26,482 nucleotides of DNA from Fumia sp045121595 (GCA_045121595.1 JBGVGI010000064.1:1-26482), one strand, 5' to 3'; positions 7,976 to 16,212 are shown, counted from the first letter of the stretch. Numbers and translations: made by a program. Notes: generated by a model from the letters alone, not told the origin.

Positions 7976-9142
7976 ATGGCTTCTACAAAAGCAAAACGCA
8001 AAAACAAACTTCTTTCTTTGTTTAAAGTTGCAAAACCCGGAGAGGACAGAGGAAAACAGAAGATAGATATGTCCTTCTTTTTCCTTGTTATCGTTTTGCT
8101 TTCAATTGGCCTTGTTATGGTTTTCTCTGCAAGTTATGCGACTTCACTCAACGAAACGGGAAGCAGTCTTACCATCGTTTTCAAACAGCTCATTTTCGTT
8201 GTGCTTGGCGTTGTCGGAATGATAATTGTTTCGTTTATAGATTATCGTCTTTACAGAAAATTCAAATGGCATATATACTTTTTTGCAATTATCCTTATGG
8301 TAGCGGCACTTGCTTTCCCAAACAGCACGGGTGCACGTCGCTGGATTTGGATTGGCTCACTCAGTTTTCAGCCATCCGAGATTATGAAATTTGCCGTTAC
8401 CGTCCTTTGTTCAAGTCTTGTTGCACAAAACTATAAGAAAATGAAAGAACCTCAATTTGGCTTCTGGCCTTTCGTTATAGTTTTAGTGCCCGTACTCGGT
8501 CTTTGTGTGGCACAGCGACATCTTTCGGCAACGATTCTTATGGCACTGATTGCGGGTACGATAATCATCGTCGGCGGAGCAAAATTAAGATGGTATCTGT
8601 TACCTGCAATAGGTTTAGGCACATTGGGACTTTTGGCGCTGAAACTTGCAGGATTTAACTATGCGGGTACCCGTTTTTCCGACTGGCTTAACCCTCTTTC
8701 GGGTAACATAAGAGGTACTAAATGGCAGACGGCTCAGTCCCTTTACGCCATAGGTTCAGGCGGTCTTACGGGGGTAGGACTCGGAAACTCCACCCAGAAA
8801 TATCTTTACCTTTCAGAACCTCAAAACGACTTTATCTTTGCAATCGTCTGCGAAGAACTTGGCTTTTTGGGTGCGATGGTAATAATTTTGCTTTTCGTTT
8901 TGCTCGTTTACTGCGGAATTTCAATTGCGTTAAAAGCTCCCGATAAATTCGGATGTATGCTTGTGTTGGGTCTTACGGCGCAGATCGGAATTCAGGCACT
9001 TTTAAATATCGCCGTTGTGACAAACTCTATTCCAAATACAGGTATCAGTTTGCCTTTTTTCAGTGCGGGTGGTACTGCACTTACGATGCAACTTGTTCAG
9101 ATGGGCGTTATATTAAACGTATCAAGACACTGTCAGAAATAA
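7976..9142 (+). CDS. ftsW: SEDS-family peptidoglycan glycosyltransferase FtsW/SpoVE
   Basis: Multi-spanning SEDS protein of 388 aa that polymerises lipid II into glycan at the septum, working with the class B PBP encoded upstream. It has a basic cytoplasmic N-terminus of about 30 residues, then about ten membrane segments. GARRWIWIG and FQPSEIMKFA fit the conserved early loop, and EPQNDFIFA carries Asp285, which lines up with the catalytic aspartate of the family. The C-terminal FSAGGTALT motif is also conserved. FtsW and SpoVE are close paralogues and cannot be told apart here. A GGAGGG site precedes the ATG, and murG begins 14 bases after the stop. Confidence 0.95.
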   Translation: MASTKAKRKNKLLSLFKVAKPGEDRGKQKIDMSFFFLVIVLLSIGLVMVFSASYATSLNETGSSLTIVFKQLIFVVLGVVGMIIVSFIDYRLYRKFKWHIYFFAIILMVAALAFPNSTGARRWIWIGSLSFQPSEIMKFAVTVLCSSLVAQNYKKMKEPQFGFWPFVIVLVPVLGLCVAQRHLSATILMALIAGTIIIVGGAKLRWYLLPAIGLGTLGLLALKLAGFNYAGTRFSDWLNPLSGNIRGTKWQTAQSLYAIGSGGLTGVGLGNSTQKYLYLSEPQNDFIFAIVCEELGFLGAMVIILLFVLLVYCGISIALKAPDKFGCMLVLGLTAQIGIQALLNIAVVTNSIPNTGISLPFFSAGGTALTMQLVQMGVILNVSRHCQK

Positions 9143-9156
9143 AGGAGGAAGCCTTA

Positions 9157-10281
9157 ATGAAAATACTGCTCGCAGGCGGTGGCACGGGTGGTCACATAAA
9201 CCCCGCTATTTCAATTGCAAACGAGATAAAACTGCATCACCCCGATACAGAGTTTTTGTTTGCGGCTACTCCTCACGGTATGGAAAATACCCTTGTGCCA
9301 AAAGCAGGGTATAATGTAGCTCACATCAAGGTTGCAGGTTTCAAAAGAACCTTTGCTCCATCTGATATTATTCATAATTTCAAAGCACTCGGCTATCTTA
9401 TGACAGCGTCTTCGAGGGCAAGAAAAATCATTGAAGATTTTAAACCTGACGCAGTTATCGGTACGGGCGGATATTTAAGCGGCCCCGTGCTTTTAGCGGC
9501 ACAGAAAAAGAAAATTCCTACCTTTATTCACGAGGCTAATGCTTTTCCCGGAGTTACGACCAAGGCACTTGCGAAAAATGCAGAAGTTATTATGCTTGCT
9601 TTTCCTGAAGCAAAAAAACATCTTCCTGAGGGTAAAGAGTATGAAATAGTAGGAATTCCCGTAAGGCAGGAGTTTATTACAACTTCAAAAAGCGAAGCAC
9701 GAAAAGCATTAGGACTTGACGATAATTTTACAATTTTATCATTTGGCGGAAGTCAGGGAGCTCTTAAAATTAACGAGATTGCCGCCGATATAATGCAGTG
9801 GCATACCAAAAAAGGTGATATTAACCATATTCACGGCTACGGCAAACACGGAAAGGACTCTTTCCCGAAACTTCTTAAAGAAAAAAATATCGACGTTGAA
9901 AAAAATCCCCGTATTGAGATAAAAGAGTATATCGACAATATGCACCTTTACGTGGCTGCTGCTGATATCGTTATTTCAAGAGCAGGTGCAAGTACAATTA
10001 TGGAGCTTGAAGTTGCAGGAAAGGCATCAGTTTTAGTACCTTATCCGTTTGCTACCGAAAACCACCAATATCATAATGCAAAGGCTCTGGCAGACGTTAA
10101 CGCCTCTATTCTTATTGAAGAAAAGAATTATGACAGTAAAAAGCTTATCGAAAAACTTGAAAAGCTTTACGAAAATCCCGAAAGTTTAAAAGAGCTTTCT
10201 AAGAATGCATCTTCCCTTGCAGTAGTTGATACAAACGAAAGAATATATAATATAATTATGTCAAAACTTAACAAAAACTGA
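9157..10281 (+). CDS. murG: UDP-N-acetylglucosamine--undecaprenyl-pyrophosphoryl-MurNAc-pentapeptide transferase MurG
   Basis: Peripheral membrane GT-B glycosyltransferase of 374 aa that adds GlcNAc to lipid I, giving lipid II on the cytoplasmic face. The glycine-rich lipid I loop GGGTGGH is at residues 7-13, followed by GTGGYLSGP, GGSQGALKIN and the UDP-GlcNAc site SRAGASTIMELE with PYPFATENHQYHNA. The reading frame stays open for 68 codons upstream, overlapping ftsW, but that part is only the shadow of ftsW. The ATG at 9157 has AAAGGAGG six bases upstream and gives the canonical MKILLAGGGTGGH start. Confidence 0.97.
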   Translation: MKILLAGGGTGGHINPAISIANEIKLHHPDTEFLFAATPHGMENTLVPKAGYNVAHIKVAGFKRTFAPSDIIHNFKALGYLMTASSRARKIIEDFKPDAVIGTGGYLSGPVLLAAQKKKIPTFIHEANAFPGVTTKALAKNAEVIMLAFPEAKKHLPEGKEYEIVGIPVRQEFITTSKSEARKALGLDDNFTILSFGGSQGALKINEIAADIMQWHTKKGDINHIHGYGKHGKDSFPKLLKEKNIDVEKNPRIEIKEYIDNMHLYVAAADIVISRAGASTIMELEVAGKASVLVPYPFATENHQYHNAKALADVNASILIEEKNYDSKKLIEKLEKLYENPESLKELSKNASSLAVVDTNERIYNIIMSKLNKN

Positions 10282-10318
10282 CTTTTTCCGTAGTTTTAAG
10301 ACTGCACTTTTCCTTTTT

Positions 10319-10349
10319 TGTAATCATAGTATGGGTTACTTTGATTACA
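10319..10349 (+). promoter_or_regulatory. Hairpin just upstream of the murA start
   Basis: TGTAATCA (10319-10326) is the exact inverse complement of TGATTACA (10342-10349). AGTA and TACT extend the pairing inward across one mismatch. There is no T run, and the structure ends four bases before the G-rich murA ribosome site. It could be an RNA structure acting on translation or a protein operator. No known motif was recognised. Confidence 0.45.
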
Positions 10350-10367
10350 GAATGGGGGAATGTCGTT

Positions 10368-11621
10368 TTGGAACGACTTGTAATAACGGGTGGAAATCCT
10401 TTAAAAGGTGAAATAAGCGTTCACGGTGCAAAAAACAGTTCACTTCCGCTTTTAGCAGCGACCGTTCTTTGCAAAAATGAAACGGTGCTACATAACTGTC
10501 CGGATTTATCGGACGTCGATGCGGCGTGCAGAATACTTGAATGTCTTGGATGTCATACCGAAAGAAAGGGCAGTAGTGTTGCCGTGAATACCGATAACGT
10601 CAAAAACTGCGACGTTCCTGATTCGCTTATGCGGGAAATGAGATCTTCTGTTGTTTTTTTAGGGCCCGTTGCGGCAAGACTTGGTAAAGCTATGATTTCT
10701 TTTCCCGGTGGTTGTGAACTTGGAGCAAGACCTATTGATTTGCATCTTTCATCTCTGAGAAAGCTTGGAATGGAGATAAAAGAAATCCATGGAAAGCTTA
10801 TCTGTTCTGCAGAAAACGGACTTCGCGGTACTTTGATAAATCTTACTTTTCCAAGTGTGGGTGCTACTGAGAATATAATCCTTGCCGCGGCACTTGCAAA
10901 AGGTGAAACCATTATAAACAATGCAGCTCAGGAGCCTGAAATTGTCGACCTTGCAAACTTTATAAATTCTTGTGGCGGAAAGGTTTACGGTGCAGGAAAA
11001 AGTACCGTAGTCATCGAAGGAGTAAAGGAGCTTTCAGGTTGTGAACATAAAGTTATTCCCGACAGAATAGTAGCTGCAACCTATCTTTGCTTTGCTGCAA
11101 TAACTTCGGGCGAAGTGCTTATAAAAGATCTGCGCCCGGGACATATTGCAAGTATACTTCCGCTTTTTGATGAGATGGGATGTAAAATTATTACTGAAAA
11201 AGACAGAATTTATATCAAAGCACCTGAAAAACTTAAAGCCTTAAAAATGGTAAAAACAATGCCGTATCCGGGCTTTCCCACCGATGCACAGGCACCTTTG
11301 ATGGCACTTGCTTCGGTATCGGACGGTACGGGAGTTTTTGTCGAGAATATATTTGAAAGCAGATATAAACACGTCGGTGAGCTTTTAAGAATGGGTGCCG
11401 ATATACAGATTGCAGGAAAAGCCGCTATTGTAAACGGAGTTGATTCTCTTTACGGGGCACCTGTGGTTGCTACCGATTTAAGAGGTGGCGCTTCTCTTAT
11501 TGCGGCAGGACTTTCCGCGAACGGTATTACTGAGATAACCGATATAAAACATATTGACAGAGGTTATGAAAAAATAGAAAAAAGCTTAAGCTTTTTAGGG
11601 GCTAACATAAAAAGAATTTAA
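10368..11621 (+). CDS. murA: UDP-N-acetylglucosamine 1-carboxyvinyltransferase MurA
   Basis: Cytoplasmic enzyme of 417 aa that transfers enolpyruvate from PEP to UDP-GlcNAc, the first committed step of peptidoglycan synthesis. Family motifs are the substrate-binding Lys22-Asn23 (in HGAKNSSLP) and the mobile loop PGGCELGARP with the catalytic Cys116. Since Cys is present and not Asp, the enzyme should be fosfomycin-sensitive. The start is TTG: the TTG at 10368 has GGGGGA seven to nine bases upstream and gives MERLVITGGNPLKGE, matching family N-termini. An in-frame TTG at 10341 lies inside the hairpin and would add nine unrelated residues. It ends 11 bases before divIB. Confidence 0.95.
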   Translation: MERLVITGGNPLKGEISVHGAKNSSLPLLAATVLCKNETVLHNCPDLSDVDAACRILECLGCHTERKGSSVAVNTDNVKNCDVPDSLMREMRSSVVFLGPVAARLGKAMISFPGGCELGARPIDLHLSSLRKLGMEIKEIHGKLICSAENGLRGTLINLTFPSVGATENIILAAALAKGETIINNAAQEPEIVDLANFINSCGGKVYGAGKSTVVIEGVKELSGCEHKVIPDRIVAATYLCFAAITSGEVLIKDLRPGHIASILPLFDEMGCKIITEKDRIYIKAPEKLKALKMVKTMPYPGFPTDAQAPLMALASVSDGTGVFVENIFESRYKHVGELLRMGADIQIAGKAAIVNGVDSLYGAPVVATDLRGGASLIAAGLSANGITEITDIKHIDRGYEKIEKSLSFLGANIKRI

Positions 11622-11632
11622 AACGAAAGGAT

Positions 11633-12691
11633 ATGAAGACTGTGCCGATAAAGAAAAAAACTAAAAAAACAGCAGAAGCACCGAGAAAAATAAGAAAACG
11701 CAGGAAAACGGCACGTTCTTCAGTGAAAAACACTTCCGTCAGAGCAAAAAACACCTCGACACGTAACGCTGTTGACCCAAGAGAATTAAGACGCGAACAG
11801 ATAGCAAAAACCCAGAGAAAACGCCGTAAAAAAAGAAAACGCAACTATACTCTTTACTATATAATTCTTGCATTTTTCCTGGTCGTTGCAGGGGTTACTT
11901 TATCTATGACGGTATTTTTCAATATTGAAAATATCAAGGTTGAAGGAAGTACAATTTATACATTTGACGACGTGGATTCTATTATCGATGCCGAGGTAGG
12001 AGATAACCTTTTAAGACTTAACACAAACGCCATGGGAAGAGAACTTCTTGAGGAGTTTGAAAAGGCTGATGCAGTTGAAGTCAAACGAGCTTTTCCTACT
12101 ACCTTGCTTATAAGAATTGATGATGGTGAACCTACTACACAGCTTTATTCAGGTGACGTTTATTACGTTCTCAGTAAGACGGGAAGGGTACTCGAACACG
12201 CAGAAACCAGTATGCCGAACGTCCCCGTAATCGTCGGTCCCGACGCGAAGGGCGCAAGTCTTGGTTCCTACGTTTCCTTGACTCTTGAAAATCAGGAAAG
12301 GGACTGGATAAAGATACTTTTTGATGAAATAGAAAAAAGCGAACTTAATGATATTTCCGCTATTGATATCACAAATACGATTTCACTTAAAATTTACTAT
12401 CAGAATCGTTTCCAGATAAACCTCGGTTCATTGTCGGAGCTTGATACAAAGCTTTCGATGGTTTACGAAGTTTTTGCAACTGATAACATCGGTGTGGACG
12501 AAAGCGGAATAATTGATATTACAGATCCTGACAGGCTTTATGTTGACAGTGATGCAGAACTTGAACTTGCTCATCTTTTCTCGGATGGATGGAGTTGGAC
12601 TAACCCCCACGTGGAAGCACCTGAAGCAGAGGTGACAGAGGAAGAAACTTCCGCTGAAGAGGTCGAAACTTCAAGTCAACCCGAAGAATAA
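11633..12691 (+). CDS. divIB: Cell division protein DivIB/FtsQ
   Basis: A bitopic membrane protein of 352 aa. It has an unusually long basic cytoplasmic N-terminus (residues 1-72, rich in Lys/Arg runs such as KRRKTAR and QRKRRKKRKR), one transmembrane helix at about 74-96, a POTRA domain at about 97-167 beginning NIENIKVEGS, and a beta domain to about 325. It ends in an acidic, Glu/Thr/Ser-rich tail of about 25 residues. DivIB forms a complex with FtsL and DivIC and stabilises the septal synthase. An in-frame GTG at 11642 is an alternative start with better ribosome-site spacing; the ATG at 11633 has AAAGGA close by. Position between murA and ftsZ supports the call. Confidence 0.93.
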   Translation: MKTVPIKKKTKKTAEAPRKIRKRRKTARSSVKNTSVRAKNTSTRNAVDPRELRREQIAKTQRKRRKKRKRNYTLYYIILAFFLVVAGVTLSMTVFFNIENIKVEGSTIYTFDDVDSIIDAEVGDNLLRLNTNAMGRELLEEFEKADAVEVKRAFPTTLLIRIDDGEPTTQLYSGDVYYVLSKTGRVLEHAETSMPNVPVIVGPDAKGASLGSYVSLTLENQERDWIKILFDEIEKSELNDISAIDITNTISLKIYYQNRFQINLGSLSELDTKLSMVYEVFATDNIGVDESGIIDITDPDRLYVDSDAELELAHLFSDGWSWTNPHVEAPEAEVTEEETSAEEVETSSQPEE

Positions 12692-12743
12692 TCGAAAAAA
12701 TGAAAAATTTACAAAATATCTTGTAATAATTGTATTTTTTCTC

Positions 12744-12772
12744 TTGAATTTTTTGTTTAAGTCTGTTAAAAT
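12744..12772 (+). promoter_or_regulatory. Promoter of ftsZ
   Basis: TTGAAT (12744-12749), 17 bases, then TAAAAT (12767-12772). It lies in a 152-base AT-rich gap after divIB and about 70 bases before ftsZ. A second TATAAT occurs at 12802 but has no fitting -35. A weak AT-rich inverted repeat (TTACAA 12709-12714, TTGTAA 12721-12726) before it may end divIB transcripts. Confidence 0.7.
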
Positions 12773-12811
12773 ACTAATATAGGCGTATTATATCCATTTT
12801 ATATAATAACG

Positions 12812-12826
12812 GTGAAAAATTTTCAC
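12812..12826 (+). promoter_or_regulatory. Palindrome between the ftsZ promoter and ribosome site
   Basis: GTGAAAAATTTTCAC is a perfect 15-base palindrome with one central base. It ends three bases before the AGGAGG site of ftsZ (12830-12835). Its size and place fit an operator for a dimeric repressor. As RNA the loop would be too tight for the full stem. The binding protein is unknown. Confidence 0.45.
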
Positions 12827-12843
12827 TTTAGGAGGACAAGCAC

Positions 12844-14010
12844 GTGAAGTTTACATTGGAAAGCGAAACACGAAGAAATACTGAAATTAAAGTAGTCGGT
12901 GTCGGCGGTGCAGGCGGTAATGCCGTTAACCGTATGATAGCTGACGGCGTTAAAAACGTTGATTTTATCGCAATCAATACAGACAAACAGGTTTTGGATG
13001 CTTCCAGAGCTGATTATAAAATCCAGATCGGTGAAAAAATCTCTACCGGTCAGGGTGCAGGCGGTGACCCTGAAGTAGGTGCAAAAGCTGCTCAGGAAAG
13101 CCGTGAAGAAATTGCTAACGCTTTGAAAGGTACACAGATGATTTTCATCACTGCCGGCATGGGCGGTGGTACAGGTACAGGTGCTGCACCTATCGTTGCT
13201 GAAGTTGCAAAAGAACTCGGCATCCTCACAATCGGTGTCGTTACAAGACCTTTCAGTTATGAAGGCAGACGCCGTATGGCATATGCTGAAAAAGGTATCG
13301 AAGAACTTTCCAAAGTTGTTGACAGTCTCGTTGTTATTCCCAACGACCGTATTCGTCAGATCATCGATTCCAAAACTCCTATGACAAATGCTTTCCAGAT
13401 GGTTGACAGTGTACTCAAACAGAGTATCCAGAGTATTTCCGACCTTATCAACGTTCAGGGCTTTGTAAACTTAGACTTTGCTGACCTTTGCACTGTTATG
13501 AGAGGTGCAGGTCTTGCTCATATGGGTGTTGGTTATGCTTCCGGTAAGGACAAGGCTGAAACAGCTGCAACAATGGCTATCTCCAGTCCCTTGCTCGAAA
13601 CTTCCATCACAAACGCAAAAGCTGTTGTTATCAACGTTTGTGCATCTCCCGACTTGCTCTTTGATGATGCTGAATACGTTTCCACAATGATTCAGAAAGC
13701 AGTTCATCCCGATGCTGCTATCTTCTGGGGTCTTATCTTTGACGATAACCTCAACGATGAAATCAAAGTTACTGTTATCGCAACAGGTTTTGATGAGGCT
13801 TATAAGGGCAAAGATTTGCTTAATGAAAACAAAGGCGACTGGACCGACACATGGGATTTTGGCGATCCCGAAGATACAAACAAAGTTGATCTTTTTACAG
13901 ATTTTTTCAGCGGTAACTCCTCTGCTCCCGAAGCAAAGGCTGAAGCACCTGCTAAAGAAGAAAAAGACGACGATGATTTCACCACAATCTTTGATATGAT
14001 TAATAACTGA
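12844..14010 (+). CDS. ftsZ: Cell division GTPase FtsZ
   Basis: Tubulin-like GTPase of 388 aa that polymerises into the Z ring and recruits the division machinery. The nucleotide-binding GVGGAGGNAVNRM lies near residues 19-31, the tubulin signature GGGTGTG is at 107-113, and the T7 loop NLDFADL is at 209-215. After the globular part (to about 330) comes a short acidic linker. The C-terminus ends DDDFTTIFDMINN, which lacks the basic/proline residues of the usual conserved C-terminal peptide that binds FtsA, SepF or EzrA. Translation starts at GTG with AGGAGG eight bases upstream. The gene has its own promoter and terminator in addition to any readthrough from divIB. Confidence 0.98.
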   Translation: MKFTLESETRRNTEIKVVGVGGAGGNAVNRMIADGVKNVDFIAINTDKQVLDASRADYKIQIGEKISTGQGAGGDPEVGAKAAQESREEIANALKGTQMIFITAGMGGGTGTGAAPIVAEVAKELGILTIGVVTRPFSYEGRRRMAYAEKGIEELSKVVDSLVVIPNDRIRQIIDSKTPMTNAFQMVDSVLKQSIQSISDLINVQGFVNLDFADLCTVMRGAGLAHMGVGYASGKDKAETAATMAISSPLLETSITNAKAVVINVCASPDLLFDDAEYVSTMIQKAVHPDAAIFWGLIFDDNLNDEIKVTVIATGFDEAYKGKDLLNENKGDWTDTWDFGDPEDTNKVDLFTDFFSGNSSAPEAKAEAPAKEEKDDDDFTTIFDMINN

Positions 14011-14024
14011 TAACTGATTTTAAG

Positions 14025-14064
14025 ATATCCTTCCTTGTTATCTTGCGAGGGAGGATATTTTTTT
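14025..14064 (+). terminator. Intrinsic terminator after ftsZ
   Basis: ATATCCTTCCT (14025-14035) pairs with AGGGAGGATAT (14048-14058) with one G-T wobble and a 12-base loop, followed by T to 14064. It closes the dcw cluster. The next start codon is only 20 bases further on. Confidence 0.85.
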
Positions 14065-14084
14065 AAGAAAAGGGGTTTATTACT

Positions 14085-15971
14085 TTGTGCGGATTTGTAG
14101 GAATGTTCAATTATGATTCCAAAAATAACAATGAAACTCTGCTTACCGAGATGTCAAACGCAATCAGACACCGCGGACCCGACGATTCTAAGTATATAGT
14201 TAAAGACGGATTTTGTGTTGCTTTCAGACGACTTTCGATTATCGACCTTGATAACGGAGCGCAGCCTTACACTTCTCCCGACGGAAGATTCGTTGCAGTT
14301 TTTAACGGTGAGATTTATAACTACCGTGATTTAAGGCAGCCTCTTATTGATGAAGGCATTGAGTTTCTGACAAATTCCGAAATTGAAGTTATAGTGGCTT
14401 TGTACCGCAAGTACGGTGACGAGTTTGTTACTATGCTCCGCGGTATGTACGCTATTATGATTTATGACAGTGAAGAAAAAACTGTTTTTGCAACCCGTGA
14501 TATTTTCGGTATCAAACCGCTTTATTACAGAGTTACCGATAATGGTGTGATGTTTTCTTCGGAAATGAAGGCGTTTATCTTTGATGAAACAATGGGCGGA
14601 TTTAAGGTGGATGAAAGTTTACTTCAGCATTACTTTACCTTCCAGTATATTCCCGAACCTAAAACCATAACTCCCGAAATCAAAGTATTGGAAGCATCCC
14701 ATTACCTCAAAATCACATCGGACGGAAAAATCGAAGATAAAAAGTATTTTGATTTGAAATTTGCTCCTCCTTCTGAAGAAAGCTTTGAAGCAAAAGCGGA
14801 AAAACTCCGCAAGGTGCTTACCGAATCCGTTGAATATCATATGATAAGTGACGTTGAAGTAGGAACCTTTTTGTCAAGTGGTATCGACTCTGCTATCGTT
14901 ACTGCAATTTCAAGCAGAATAAATCCCGGTATCAAAGCGCTTACAGTAGGATTTGACGTTGCTTCTTACAGCGAAATTGACGATGCTTACGAGATTTCAA
15001 AACATCTTAACGTTGACCATATCGTTTTGAAAGGTAACGTTGAACAGTTCAAGGAAGCTTTTGAAAAAGTGGTATGGCATCTCGATTCACCTGTTGCAGA
15101 CCCGTCAACCGTTGCTATCTATATGATAGCAGGTGAGGCTTCAAAACACGTTAAGGTTATGCTTTCAGGGGAAGGCTCGGACGAGCTTTTTGCAGGATAT
15201 AAAACATACAGGGATTCGCTTCTTGCAGGAAGATTTCAGGATTCACCCGATTTTGTAAAAGGCGCTTTAAGAGGACTTTCAAAGGTTATTCCCGACGGCG
15301 TCAAGGGCAAAAATTTCCTTATGCGTGCAGGCGTTCCGCTTGAAGAAAGATACGTAGGAAATGCATTTTTGTTTGACGAAAAGAGTAAGAAATCTTTTCT
15401 TAAGACCTATAATCCGAAACAGTCCTTCACAGAGATTACAAAGGACGTTTATGCCGAGGTTGCAAATGCTGACCCTCTTATCAAAATGCAGCACGTCGAC
15501 CTTAACACCTGGCTTAAAGGAGATATCCTTGTAAAGGGCGACAGACTCAGTATGGCACATTCTCTTGAAGTGCGTGTACCTTTCCTTGATAAAGAGGTGT
15601 TCAAGTTTGCTTCAACTCTTAAAAATGACGATAAACTTGCACATGGTACCACAAAATATCTTTTGAGATATGCTTTTAAGGATTACGTAAATCCTGAAAC
15701 CTTTATGCGACCGAAACTCGGTTACCCCGTACCTGTAAGAGTTTGGCTTAAAAATGAGCTTTACGAGTGGGCGAGGGAGATTATTTTAAGCTCAAAGGCT
15801 GAGGAGTATATCGATACTAAAGCGGCACTCAAGCTTCTTGAAGACCATCGTGAAGGCAAGGCTGACAATTACAGAAAGCTCTGGTCGATTTTAGTATTTA
15901 TTAAGTGGTATAATCTTTATATTGCCGATGCAGAGAGTACCAAAAACAGAATTTTAAAAGGTGAACTTTAA
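14085..15971 (+). CDS. asnB: Asparagine synthetase (glutamine-hydrolysing)
   Basis: Cytoplasmic enzyme of 628 aa that converts aspartate, glutamine and ATP into asparagine. The N-terminal class II amidotransferase domain begins with the catalytic Cys2 (MCGFVGMF, after Met removal), then RHRGPDD and NGEIYNY at about 74-80. The synthetase domain carries the pyrophosphate loop SSGIDS at 264-269 and LSGEGSDELFAGY at about 360-372. The length suits AsnB of Firmicutes. Some family members amidate wall peptide residues, and that is a possible alternative, but the neighbours do not prove it. The start is TTG with AAAGGGG about ten bases upstream. No promoter fits into the 20 bases after the ftsZ terminator, so expression may depend on readthrough. 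Confidence 0.93.
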   Translation: MCGFVGMFNYDSKNNNETLLTEMSNAIRHRGPDDSKYIVKDGFCVAFRRLSIIDLDNGAQPYTSPDGRFVAVFNGEIYNYRDLRQPLIDEGIEFLTNSEIEVIVALYRKYGDEFVTMLRGMYAIMIYDSEEKTVFATRDIFGIKPLYYRVTDNGVMFSSEMKAFIFDETMGGFKVDESLLQHYFTFQYIPEPKTITPEIKVLEASHYLKITSDGKIEDKKYFDLKFAPPSEESFEAKAEKLRKVLTESVEYHMISDVEVGTFLSSGIDSAIVTAISSRINPGIKALTVGFDVASYSEIDDAYEISKHLNVDHIVLKGNVEQFKEAFEKVVWHLDSPVADPSTVAIYMIAGEASKHVKVMLSGEGSDELFAGYKTYRDSLLAGRFQDSPDFVKGALRGLSKVIPDGVKGKNFLMRAGVPLEERYVGNAFLFDEKSKKSFLKTYNPKQSFTEITKDVYAEVANADPLIKMQHVDLNTWLKGDILVKGDRLSMAHSLEVRVPFLDKEVFKFASTLKNDDKLAHGTTKYLLRYAFKDYVNPETFMRPKLGYPVPVRVWLKNELYEWAREIILSSKAEEYIDTKAALKLLEDHREGKADNYRKLWSILVFIKWYNLYIADAESTKNRILKGEL

Positions 15972-15978
15972 TTTGTGC

Positions 15979-16006
15979 AAAGGGACGGAAATCCGTCCCT
16001 TTTTTT
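15979..16006 (+). terminator. Intrinsic terminator after asnB
   Basis: AAAGGGACGGA (15979-15989) and TCCGTCCCTTT (15992-16002) form a perfect 11-bp inverted repeat with a two-base centre, followed by T to 16006. It starts eight bases after the asnB stop. Confidence 0.92.
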
Positions 16007-16041
16007 GTATATAATAAAAACTGATTTTTTCTGCTATTTTA

Positions 16042-16070
16042 TTGACTTTTTTAGTAAAATGTGTTAATTT
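16042..16070 (+). promoter_or_regulatory. Possible promoter of the dockerin protein gene
   Basis: TTGACT (16042-16047) with TAATTT 17 bases later (16065-16070). The -35 is good and the -10 is poor. It would give a leader of about 155 bases before the ATG at 16234. Confidence 0.4.
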
Positions 16071-16091
16071 TTTATTATAGGGGTAGTGCCC

Positions 16092-16122
16092 ACTTTTGAG
16101 ATTAGTGATTATTCACAAAAGT
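16092..16122 (+). promoter_or_regulatory. Leader hairpin with an alternative inner pairing
   Basis: ACTTTTG (16092-16098) is complementary to CAAAAGT (16116-16122). Inside the loop GTGA (16105-16108) can instead pair with TCAC (16113-16116), sharing one base with the outer stem. No riboswitch class was recognised. Confidence 0.35.
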
Positions 16123-16150
16123 TAAGGCGTTATCTTGTTTAAAACATACA

Positions 16151-16212
16151 TAAAATAAAGATTTTGGTGGAATATAATGAAAAATATTCCACTGGTTTTG
16201 CGTCTTTATTTT
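16151..16212 (+). promoter_or_regulatory. Long two-part stem-loop before the dockerin protein gene
   Basis: An outer pair AAAATAAAGA (16152-16161) with TCTTTATTTT (16203-16212) encloses a perfect 9-bp inner pair, GTGGAATAT (16167-16175) with ATATTCCAC (16184-16192). The arms are separated by internal loops of 5 and 10 bases. It ends about ten bases before the AAGGAG site (16221-16226) of the next gene. It may be an attenuator, an mRNA-stabilising structure or an operator. The right arm ends in T-rich sequence, so partial termination is possible. Confidence 0.5.

Noticed and set aside
8953..9156. Upstream extension of the murG frame by 68 codons
   Set aside because: It lies entirely within ftsW in another frame; the ATG at 9157 has a strong ribosome site and the canonical MurG start.
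10341..10367. TTG at 10341 as the murA start
   Set aside because: It falls inside the hairpin, lacks a ribosome site, and adds nine residues not expected for MurA.
11602..11844. Minus-strand frame opposite the basic N-terminus of DivIB
   Set aside because: It is the complement of Lys/Arg-rich codons and gives a low-complexity Phe/Leu-rich product.
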